Assembly (NCBI GenBank): GCA_945643825.1
Contig: CALZEZ010000100.1
Location: 1-5,916 of the forward strand
Length of the DNA stretch: 5,916 nucleotides
Direction: 5' to 3'
Origin: an uncultured Lachnospiraceae bacterium
GTDB lineage: Bacteria; Bacillota; Clostridia; Lachnospirales; Lachnospiraceae
Part shown: in pieces, positions 1 through 4,667 of the stretch
How the letters are laid out: each line of letters begins with the position of its first letter
Position numbering within the stretch: the stretch's first letter is position 1
Notes under the pieces: model-generated
The model's input: only the letters and a program-made list of their open reading frames with translations
Database searches by the model: none
What the model was told of the DNA's origin: nothing
Translations under genes and position numbers: made by a program

Positions 1-17
1 TGAAAGGAGGGTTTAAC

Positions 18-131
18 ATGAAGGTTAGATCATCAGTAAAACCAATTTGCGAAAAATGCAAAGTTATTAAGAGAAAAGGCAAGATCCGCATTATCTGCGA
101 GAATCCGAAGCACAAACAGGTTCAGGGTTAA
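18..131 (+). CDS. rpmJ: 50S ribosomal protein L36 (bL36)
   Basis: This gene encodes a 37-residue protein beginning MKVRSSVKPICEKCK and ending in KHKQVQG, the full usual length of bL36, a small zinc-ribbon protein of the large ribosomal subunit. The four zinc ligands of the C+ form are visible: C11, C14, C27 and H32. Most of the rest is Lys/Arg, as expected for an rRNA-binding protein. A strong AAAGGAGG site at 3-10 lies seven bases before the ATG, which fixes the start. In Firmicutes rpmJ normally sits between infA and rpsM, and rpsM is the next gene here. It is too short for many ORF finders. Identification is near certain from sequence and position. Confidence 0.98.
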   Translation: MKVRSSVKPICEKCKVIKRKGKIRIICENPKHKQVQG

Positions 132-175
132 TTACCGTGCCTGGCATCCCGTCATGTTATTATTGGAAACTATTT

Positions 176-193
176 CACAGCATACATGCTGTG
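176..193. repeat. Perfect 18-bp inverted repeat in the rpmJ-rpsM gap
   Basis: CACAGCAT and ATGCTGTG are exact reverse complements separated by only AC. In DNA this is an operator-like dyad. It ends six bases before a TATAAT (200-205) and occupies the -35 zone of that promoter. In RNA it can form a 7-bp stem with a TACA loop followed by TTTT (194-197), so it could instead be a weak intrinsic terminator for transcripts leaving rpmJ. The T-run is only four long and is followed by GATATAAT, which is poor for a terminator. The symmetry is seen directly; the role is inference. Confidence 0.6.
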
Positions 194-196
194 TTT

Positions 197-205
197 TGAT
201 ATAAT
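197..205 (+). promoter_or_regulatory. Extended -10 promoter upstream of rpsM
   Basis: The sequence TGATATAAT gives a perfect TATAAT hexamer (200-205) with the TGn extension (197-199) recognised by housekeeping sigma factor region 3. No good -35 exists at 16-18 bp: the hexamers there are CACAGC, ACAGCA and CAGCAT, which lie inside the inverted repeat at 176-193. Extended -10 promoters tolerate a weak -35. Transcription would begin near 212 and give a leader of about 174 bases before rpsM. Promoter activity is inferred from motif match only. Confidence 0.55.
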
Positions 206-211
206 AATTTG

Positions 212-385
212 CCTGGAGAGCCATGAGGTGATTACTTCTTGATACCGTGTAGCGGAAAGACCGGATTCTTCCGGTTGGCAGAGATTGGTAATGCAATCAG
301 AAGCTCAATCAATTAGTAACATGTGTGCTAAATGACCGGCACACCAAAACAAGTGCAATGCACTTAAAAATGGAGGAATTAAAAA
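212..385 (+). promoter_or_regulatory. Structured 5' leader of rpsM, candidate ribosomal-protein leader
   Basis: No gene is seen here, but several potential RNA stems are. A long-range stem may join 235-246 to 287-303: CTTC with GAAG, TGA with TCA, TACC with GGTA, with bulges at 239 and 291-296. It encloses a hairpin at 259-276, a 7-bp stem with a TTCT loop whose outermost pair is G-U. A competing 5-bp hairpin is GATTG 283-287 with CAATC 294-298. Two more follow: GTGTGC 323-328 with GCACAC 339-344, and AAGTGC 351-356 with GCACTT 360-365. The last ends six bases before the rpsM site GGAGG (372-376), close enough to affect initiation. Alpha-operon autoregulation by S4 is known in E. coli; whether this leader does something similar is inference. 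Stems were found by eye, without energy calculation. Confidence 0.45.
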
Positions 386-754
386 ATGGCTCGTATCGCA
401 GGTGTAGACTTACCTAGAGAGAAACGTGTAGAGATCGGTCTTACTTACATCTATGGAATTGGTAGAGTAAGTGCAGGCAAGATCTTAGCTGCAGCACAGG
501 TTAATCCTGATACCCGTTGCAGAGAATTGACCGATGACGAGGTAAAAAGACTGAGTGAAGTCATCGACAGGGATTACATGGTAGAAGGTGATCTTAGAAG
601 AGAAGTTGCTATGAACATCAAAACTCTTCAGGAGATCGGTTGCTATCGTGGTATCCGTCACAGAAAGGGTCTTCCGGTTCGTGGACAGAAGACGAAGACA
701 AACGCAAGAACCCGTAAGGGACCGAAGCGTACAGTGGCAAACAAGAAGAAATAA
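386..754 (+). CDS. rpsM: 30S ribosomal protein S13 (uS13)
   Basis: A full-length 122-residue uS13, part of the head of the small subunit, where it contacts the P-site tRNA and forms the intersubunit bridge with the large subunit. It begins MARIAGVDLPREKRVEIGLT, with the helix-hairpin-helix region around YGIG (23-26). The basic C-terminal signature runs from about 86 to 112 (CYRGIRHRKGLPVRGQ, then TKTNARTRKG), and the lysine-rich tail is the part that reaches the tRNA. The ATG follows GGAGG at 372-376 by nine bases. It is the first gene of the alpha-operon block, with a 33-base gap to rpsK, and probably has its own promoter in the upstream gap. Confidence 0.99.
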   Translation: MARIAGVDLPREKRVEIGLTYIYGIGRVSAGKILAAAQVNPDTRCRELTDDEVKRLSEVIDRDYMVEGDLRREVAMNIKTLQEIGCYRGIRHRKGLPVRGQKTKTNARTRKGPKRTVANKKK

Positions 755-787
755 TTTTCATTAGTATGAGAGGTAGGTTAGTTTAAA

Positions 788-1183
788 ATGGCTAAAGTTG
801 CAGCAAAAAAAGTAACAAAAAAGCGTGTAAAGAAAAACGTTGAACACGGACAGGCACATATCCAGTCTTCTTTCAATAATACCATTGTTACCTTAACAGA
901 TAACGCTGGTAACGCATTGAGCTGGGCAAGTGCAGGTGGTCTGGGATTTAGAGGTTCAAAGAAATCTACTCCGTACGCAGCACAGATGGCAGCTGAGACA
1001 GCAGCAAAGGCAGCTCTTCCTCACGGCTTAAAGACTGTAGATGTTATGGTTAAAGGACCCGGTTCCGGTCGTGAAGCAGCAATCCGTGCACTTTCTGCAT
1101 GCGGAATAGAAGTAACCAGTATTCGTGATGTAACTCCGGTTCCTCACAATGGTTGCCGTCCGCCTAAGCGTCGTCGTGTATAG
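788..1183 (+). CDS. rpsK: 30S ribosomal protein S11 (uS11)
   Basis: A full-length 131-residue uS11, a small-subunit platform protein near the E site that contacts 16S rRNA helix 45 and mRNA. The lysine-rich N-terminus (about 1-17) is followed by the conserved core (HIQSSFNNTIVTLTD at about 24-38; WASAGGLGFRGSKKSTPYAA from about 46) and the hallmark C-terminus DVTPVPHNGCRPPKRRRV. It starts 33 bases after rpsM. The ribosome binding site is weaker than its neighbours: GAGAGG at 768-773 or AGG at 775-777. Translation may therefore be partly coupled to rpsM, which is inference. It is followed by a 73-base gap before rpsD. Confidence 0.99.
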   Translation: MAKVAAKKVTKKRVKKNVEHGQAHIQSSFNNTIVTLTDNAGNALSWASAGGLGFRGSKKSTPYAAQMAAETAAKAALPHGLKTVDVMVKGPGSGREAAIRALSACGIEVTSIRDVTPVPHNGCRPPKRRRV

Positions 1184-1256
1184 TTTTTAGTTTTGTCAAG
1201 AGAGTTGGAAGAAGGCGCAGCAGCGCTGTAAACAATAAGAAAGGAAAAATAGTAAA

Positions 1257-1850
1257 ATGGCAGTTAACAAAGTTCCTGTATTAAAAAGATGTCGTTCCCT
1301 TGGGTTAGAGCCCAGCTTCTTAGGATATGACAAGAAATCTAATCGTACCAGTGCAAGAGCTGGTAAGAAGATGAGCGAGTATGGTCTTCAGTTAAGAGAG
1401 AAGCAGAAAGCGAAATTCATCTATGGTGTATTAGAGAAACCTTTCCGTAACTATTACGAGAGAGCAGACCGTATGAAAGGTCAGACTGGTGAAAACCTTA
1501 TGGTTCTCTTAGAGAGCAGACTGGATAATGTTGTTTTCCGTATGGGATTTGCAAGAACCCGTAGAGAAGCAAGACAGGTTGTTGATCACAAGCATTTCCT
1601 TGTAAATGGAAAGGCAGTCAATATTCCTTCATACATTGTAAAGGCTGGAGATGTAATCGAAGTAAGAGAGAAATCCAAATCCTTACAGAGATATAAGGAC
1701 ATCATGGAAGTTACTGGCGGCAGACTGACTCCGGAATGGGTAGACGTTGATAAGGACGCTTTAAAAGGAACTGTTAAGTCCCTTCCTTCCAGAGAGATGA
1801 TCGATGTTCCGGTTGATGAGATGCTTATCGTCGAGTTGTATTCGAAGTAA
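1257..1850 (+). CDS. rpsD: 30S ribosomal protein S4 (uS4)
   Basis: A 197-residue uS4, a primary 16S rRNA binder that nucleates assembly of the small-subunit body and lines the mRNA entry channel. The S4 RNA-binding domain lies at about 86-136 (ESRLDNVVFRMGFARTRREA, later HFLVNGKAVNIPSYIVKAGD), and the protein ends in the typical IVELYSK. Only one cysteine (C12) appears in the N-terminal region, so this is the zinc-free C- form, not the four-cysteine form. The site AAGGA (1241-1245) lies 11 bases before the ATG. In B. subtilis rpsD stands alone elsewhere; here it sits in the alpha operon between rpsK and rpoA, as in many Clostridia and in E. coli. In E. coli S4 is the repressor of this operon. 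Confidence 0.99.
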   Translation: MAVNKVPVLKRCRSLGLEPSFLGYDKKSNRTSARAGKKMSEYGLQLREKQKAKFIYGVLEKPFRNYYERADRMKGQTGENLMVLLESRLDNVVFRMGFARTRREARQVVDHKHFLVNGKAVNIPSYIVKAGDVIEVREKSKSLQRYKDIMEVTGGRLTPEWVDVDKDALKGTVKSLPSREMIDVPVDEMLIVELYSK

Positions 1851-1874
1851 AATCCGGCTGTGATCATAATAAGT

Positions 1875-1883
1875 AAAGGAGGG
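1875..1883 (+). promoter_or_regulatory. Ribosome binding site that fixes the GTG start of rpoA
   Basis: AAAGGAGGG is a near-ideal Shine-Dalgarno sequence eight bases before GTG at 1892. Because the start is not ATG, this site is the main evidence that translation begins at MFDFERPNIE. The next in-frame ATG is far downstream, inside the conserved N-terminal domain. Confidence 0.9.
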
Positions 1884-1891
1884 TATTTGCA

Positions 1892-2851
1892 GTGTTTGAT
1901 TTTGAAAGACCGAATATTGAGGTTGTTGAGATCTCAGAAGATAAGAAGTACGGCAAATTCGTAGTCGAACCGCTTGAGAGAGGCTATGGTATTACACTTG
2001 GTAACTCTTTAAGACGTATCATGCTTTCATCCTTACCCGGCGCTGCAGTGAGCCAGGTGAAGATTGAAGGTGTTCTGCATGAGTTTAGCTCCATCCCTGG
2101 CGTCAAAGAAGACGTTACAGAGATTATTATGAATATCAAAAGCCTTGCTATCAGAAATAATAGCGAGTCCAATGAACCGAAAACTGCTTATATCGAGTTT
2201 GAGGGTGAGGGTGTTGTAAGAGCCTCAGATATCCAGGTTGACCAGGATATTGAGATTCTCAATCCCAACCAGATCATTGCTACACTGAGTGGTGGAAGTG
2301 ATTCCAAGCTCTACATGGAGCTTACCATCACAAAGGGCAGAGGTTATGTTAGTGCAGATAAAAATAAGCACGAGGATCTGCCAATTGGTGTTATTGCAAT
2401 TGATTCTATCTATACTCCGGTTGAGCGCGTCAATGTAACTGTTGAGAACACTCGTGTTGGACAGATTACAGATTTTGACAAGCTGACATTAGATATTTAT
2501 ACCAATGGTACTCTGGTACCTGATGAGGCAGTGAGCCTTGCAGCCAAGGTGCTGAGTGAGCATTTAAGTCTGTTCATCAATTTGTCAGAGAATGCGAAGA
2601 ATGCAGAGGTTATGTCCGAGCCAATCGCAGACGAGAAGGAAAAAGTTCTCGAGATGAGTGTTGATGAGTTAGAGCTTTCTGTTCGTTCCTACAACTGCCT
2701 GAAGAGAGCTGGTATCAATACTGTTGAGGAGCTGACGAATAGAACCTCAGAGGATATGATGAAGGTGCGTAACCTTGGTCGTAAGTCTTTAGAGGAAGTG
2801 TTAGCAAAATTAAAAGAATTAGGTCTGCAGCTTAATCCTTCCGAGGAATAA
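1892..2851 (+). CDS. rpoA: DNA-directed RNA polymerase subunit alpha
   Basis: A full-length 319-residue alpha subunit. The dimer nucleates assembly of beta and beta' and contacts DNA and activators. The N-terminal domain (about 1-230) carries the dimer motif GNSLRRIMLSSLPG at 37-50. A linker at about 235-250 leads to the C-terminal domain. The UP-element and activator contact residues there are intact: R265, N268, C269 and K271, then G296, K298 and S299 in NLGRKS. These fall at the same numbers as in E. coli. The start is GTG with a strong ribosome binding site. It lies 41 bases after rpsD and is followed by a 142-base gap before rplQ. Co-transcription with the ribosomal genes is expected. 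Confidence 0.99.
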   Translation: MFDFERPNIEVVEISEDKKYGKFVVEPLERGYGITLGNSLRRIMLSSLPGAAVSQVKIEGVLHEFSSIPGVKEDVTEIIMNIKSLAIRNNSESNEPKTAYIEFEGEGVVRASDIQVDQDIEILNPNQIIATLSGGSDSKLYMELTITKGRGYVSADKNKHEDLPIGVIAIDSIYTPVERVNVTVENTRVGQITDFDKLTLDIYTNGTLVPDEAVSLAAKVLSEHLSLFINLSENAKNAEVMSEPIADEKEKVLEMSVDELELSVRSYNCLKRAGINTVEELTNRTSEDMMKVRNLGRKSLEEVLAKLKELGLQLNPSEE

Positions 2852-2880
2852 GCCGGATTTAATGTGATAAGCTGATGTGG

Positions 2881-2955
2881 TAAGACCGACGAGCGCATAT
2901 CGGTGGACTCATGAGGAACATAGAAACACCATTCGGTAAGTAAGACCAAAGAGCG
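2881..2955 (+). repeat. Two imperfect 15-mers 60 bases apart before rplQ
   Basis: TAAGACCGACGAGCG (2881-2895) and TAAGACCAAAGAGCG (2941-2955) differ at two positions, and their starts are exactly 60 bases apart in the rpoA-rplQ gap. The first copy can form ACCGA (2885-2889) with TCGGT (2900-2904) around a ten-base loop. The second can pair only CCA with TGG around GAGCG. The related AAGACCG also occurs in the rpsM leader at 257-263, again at the 5' side of a hairpin ending CCGGTT. The repeat is seen directly. A role, such as an RNA protein-binding site or processing site, is speculation. Confidence 0.5.
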
Positions 2956-2978
2956 TGGCCGGATGGCATTCCAAAATG

Positions 2979-2985
2979 AAAGGAG
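2979..2985 (+). promoter_or_regulatory. Ribosome binding site deciding the rplQ start
   Basis: AAAGGAG lies eight bases before ATG at 2994. An in-frame GTG at 2955 would add 13 residues (MAGWHSKMKGVIT) that do not resemble any L17 N-terminus, and the added codons would span this site. The start at 2994, giving MAKYRKLGKTSSQRK, matches the family. Confidence 0.9.
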
Positions 2986-2993
2986 TAATAACA

Positions 2994-3530
2994 ATGGCAA
3001 AGTACAGAAAACTTGGTAAAACATCCAGTCAGAGAAAGGCCCTGCTTAGAAATCAGGTTACCGCTCTGATTAATAACGGAAGAATCATCACAACTGAGGC
3101 AAGAGCAAAGGAAGTTCAGAAGATCGCGGATGGACTTGTAGCACTGGCTGTTAAGGAAAAGGACAATTTCGAGACCGTAAAAGTAACCGCAAAGGTTGCC
3201 CGCAAGGACAAAGACGGTAAGAGAGTGAAGGAAGTTGTTGATGGCAAGAAGGTTACTGTTTTCGACGAAGTCGAGAAGGAGATTAAGAAAGACCTTCCTT
3301 CCAGATTACATGCAAGAAGAAAAATGCTTGCTGTTCTCTACCCGGTAACTGAGGTTCCTACCACGAATGCCGGCAAGAAGAGAAACACCAAGGAAGTGGA
3401 TCTTGTTGCAAAGTTATTTGATGAGATTGCACCGAAATACACAAGCCGTAATGGTGGTTACACGAGAATCATCAAGATCGGTCAGCGTAAGGGTGACGGC
3501 GCAATGGAAGTTGTACTTGAGTTAGTATAA
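2994..3530 (+). CDS. rplQ: 50S ribosomal protein L17 (bL17), long form
   Basis: A 178-residue bL17, a large-subunit protein near the peptide exit tunnel. The N-terminus (YRKLGKTSSQRKALLRN, about 4-20, then TTEARAKE at 33-40) and the C-terminus (KLFDEIAPKY at 140-149, GGYTRIIKIGQRKGDGA at 154-170, ending LELV) are canonical. The usual length is about 120-130. The excess is a charged stretch at about 57-104, Lys/Glu/Asp/Val-rich, inserted just before the conserved LHARRK (105-110). Reading frame and codon use are continuous through it, so it is a genuine in-frame insertion and not a frameshift. Similar long L17 proteins are, as I recall, usual in Lachnospiraceae. It is the last gene of the ribosomal block, followed 12 bases later by a terminator. 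Confidence 0.98.
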   Translation: MAKYRKLGKTSSQRKALLRNQVTALINNGRIITTEARAKEVQKIADGLVALAVKEKDNFETVKVTAKVARKDKDGKRVKEVVDGKKVTVFDEVEKEIKKDLPSRLHARRKMLAVLYPVTEVPTTNAGKKRNTKEVDLVAKLFDEIAPKYTSRNGGYTRIIKIGQRKGDGAMEVVLELV

Positions 3531-3542
3531 GAGCAAAGAATT

Positions 3543-3578
3543 TAGGGTTCATAGCTTCGGTTATGAACCCTATTTTTT
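3543..3578 (+). terminator. Strong intrinsic terminator after rplQ
   Basis: A 13-bp stem pairs 3543-3555 with 3560-3572, containing one G-U pair and capped by TTCG closed by C-G, the very stable cUUCGg tetraloop. Six T residues follow at 3573-3578. It starts 12 bases after the rplQ stop and should end the ribosomal/rpoA transcript. On the minus strand the bases after the hairpin read AATTCTTTGC, so it is a poor terminator in that direction. Confidence 0.95.
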
Positions 3579-3723
3579 AAGGCTGATTTTGTTGCGCTAC
3601 ACGATTCCTTTCTGCGTAGTCTGCGATAGATTCCGATCGGCCAAGCGTTCTGGATGCAAAGGTGCTTATGAGAATTAATAGCAGGATGATTAAGATCGCT
3701 TTCCCTGTTTTTTTGTTCATCAT
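3577..3723 (-). CDS. Small single-span membrane peptide, unknown function
   Basis: A 48-residue product (MMNKKTGKAILIILLLILIS, then a polar tail ending QQNQP). Three lysines at 4, 5 and 8 precede one hydrophobic segment at about 9-23, and the tail (25-48) is hydrophilic and charged. This is either a single-span membrane peptide or an uncleaved or cleaved signal-like sequence; no lipobox cysteine is present. AAGGGGG (minus strand, 3735-3729) lies five bases before the first ATG and eight before the second ATG at 3720, either of which could be used. An extended -10 lies upstream at a sensible distance. It converges on rplQ and diverges from ecfA1, and its TAA stop (3579-3577) shares bases with the rplQ terminator T-run. 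I do not recognise the family. The ribosome binding site, promoter and coherent peptide layout make it more likely real than chance. Confidence 0.6.
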   Translation of the reverse strand: MMNKKTGKAILIILLLILISTFASRTLGRSESIADYAERNRVAQQNQP

Positions 3724-3747
3724 GAAATCCCCCTTCGGTTTCTTTGA

Positions 3748-3776
3748 TTGACAGTATATCATATATAAATTAAAAT
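3748..3776 (+). promoter_or_regulatory. Housekeeping promoter of the ecf operon
   Basis: A perfect TTGACA (3748-3753) is followed, at the optimal 17-bp spacing, by TAAAAT (3771-3776), one mismatch from TATAAT. Transcription would start near 3783, giving a leader of about 24 bases before ecfA1. That is too short for a riboswitch. Following the rplQ terminator, it indicates that ecfA1-ecfA2-ecfT is transcribed independently of the ribosomal genes. Confidence 0.85.
3753..3761 (-). promoter_or_regulatory. Extended -10 of the small minus-strand gene
   Basis: On the minus strand this reads TGATATACT, a TGn-extended -10 with one mismatch from TATAAT. The -35 position holds no good match. Transcription would start near 3746, about 23 bases before the small gene, placing its ribosome binding site neatly in the leader. 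The element touches the last base of the plus-strand -35 and fills half its spacer, so polymerase could not occupy both promoters at once. The region is AT-rich, so a chance match is possible. Confidence 0.45.
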
Positions 3777-3806
3777 AGAACAGATATTATACAAGGATGT
3801 GGATAA

Positions 3807-4667
3807 ATGGGCATCATCAGGACAAAGAAATTATCATTTGAATATATCAGGCGTGATGAGGATGGCAATGTCGAAGGAATTACCACAGCAGTGGACGGTG
3901 TGGATTTAGATATTGAGCAGGGGCAGTTCATTGCCATTTTGGGACATAATGGCTCCGGGAAATCTACATTGGCCAAGCACATGAATGCTATTTTGTTTCC
4001 AACAGAGGGAACAATCTGGGTAGATGGGATGGATACAACTAAGGAGGAGAATCTGTGGGATGTCAGGCAGACCGCCGGAATGGTGTTCCAGAACCCGGAC
4101 AACCAGATTATTGGTCAGGTCGTGGAGGAGGATGTCGGCTTTGGACCCGAGAACCTGGGTGTTCCGACGAAAGAGATCTGGGAGCGTGTGGAGGAAAGCC
4201 TGAAGGCAGTCGGCATGTATGAATTTCGCAAATTCTCTCCAAATAAGCTGTCCGGTGGGCAAAAGCAGCGTGTATCCATAGCCGGTGTCATTGCCATGCA
4301 TCCCAAATGTATCGTTTTGGATGAACCAACGGCAATGCTTGATCCGAATGGGCGTAAGGAAGTAATACGGGCTGTGAGGGCGCTAAACGATGTGGAAAAG
4401 ATTACGGTGATTCTGATTACGCATTATATGGAAGAGATTATTCATGCAGACCGCGTGTTTGTCATGGACAAGGGACACATTGCAATGGAAGGAACTCCGA
4501 AGGAGATTTTTTCACAGGTGGAGCGGCTCAAGGAATTGCGTCTGGATGTCCCACAGGTGACACTTTTGGCGCATAATTTGCGTTTACAGGGAATACCCTT
4601 GCCAAAGGGGATTCTGACGACAGAGGAATTTGTAACGGAGCTAAAGAGGGTAACAGAATGTCCATAA
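3807..4667 (+). CDS. ecfA1: ECF transporter ATPase EcfA1
   Basis: A 286-residue ATPase, one half of the EcfA1-EcfA2 pair that powers energy-coupling factor importers of vitamins and some metal ions from the cytoplasmic face. All ABC motifs are present: Walker A GHNGSGKST (46-54), Q-loop FQNPDNQ with Q95, signature LSGGQ (148-152), Walker B CIVLDEP with E173, D-loop MLDP and H206. FQNPDNQ is typical of EcfA1. The C-terminal part (about 230-286) is the EcfA-type extension, including LDVPQVTLLAHNLRLQG. About ten charged residues (RDEDGNVEG at 16-24) lengthen the early beta-strand loop. AAGGA (3793-3797) precedes the ATG by nine bases. The end overlaps ecfA2 by ten bases. Confidence 0.96.
   Translation: MGIIRTKKLSFEYIRRDEDGNVEGITTAVDGVDLDIEQGQFIAILGHNGSGKSTLAKHMNAILFPTEGTIWVDGMDTTKEENLWDVRQTAGMVFQNPDNQIIGQVVEEDVGFGPENLGVPTKEIWERVEESLKAVGMYEFRKFSPNKLSGGQKQRVSIAGVIAMHPKCIVLDEPTAMLDPNGRKEVIRAVRALNDVEKITVILITHYMEEIIHADRVFVMDKGHIAMEGTPKEIFSQVERLKELRLDVPQVTLLAHNLRLQGIPLPKGILTTEEFVTELKRVTECP

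Noticed and set aside
239..313. Possible -35 boxes TTGATA, TTGGCA and TTGGTA upstream of rpsM
   Set aside because: No acceptable -10 hexamer lies 16-18 bases downstream of any of them.
1214..1229. Short hairpin (GCGC-AGCA-GCGC or CAGC-AGC-GCTG) in the rpsK-rpsD gap
   Set aside because: Only four or five pairs, no T-run, and mutually exclusive registers; too weak to call a regulatory element or terminator.
2955..2993. Upstream GTG start that would add 13 residues to L17
   Set aside because: The added residues do not match the family, and the ribosome binding site at 2979-2985 serves the ATG at 2994.
2689..3024. Minus-strand open frame of 111 codons across the rpoA-rplQ junction
   Set aside because: It starts inside rplQ with no ribosome binding site and is mostly antisense to rpoA and the gap. 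Its leucine run simply mirrors purine-rich plus-strand sequence.
3724..3762. Longer minus-strand start at 3762 for the small membrane peptide
   Set aside because: It has no ribosome binding site and would overlap the likely -10, while AAGGGGG sits just before the double ATG at 3723/3720.
3783..3806. Possible vitamin riboswitch before ecfA1
   Set aside because: The predicted leader is only about 24 bases, too short for any known riboswitch.
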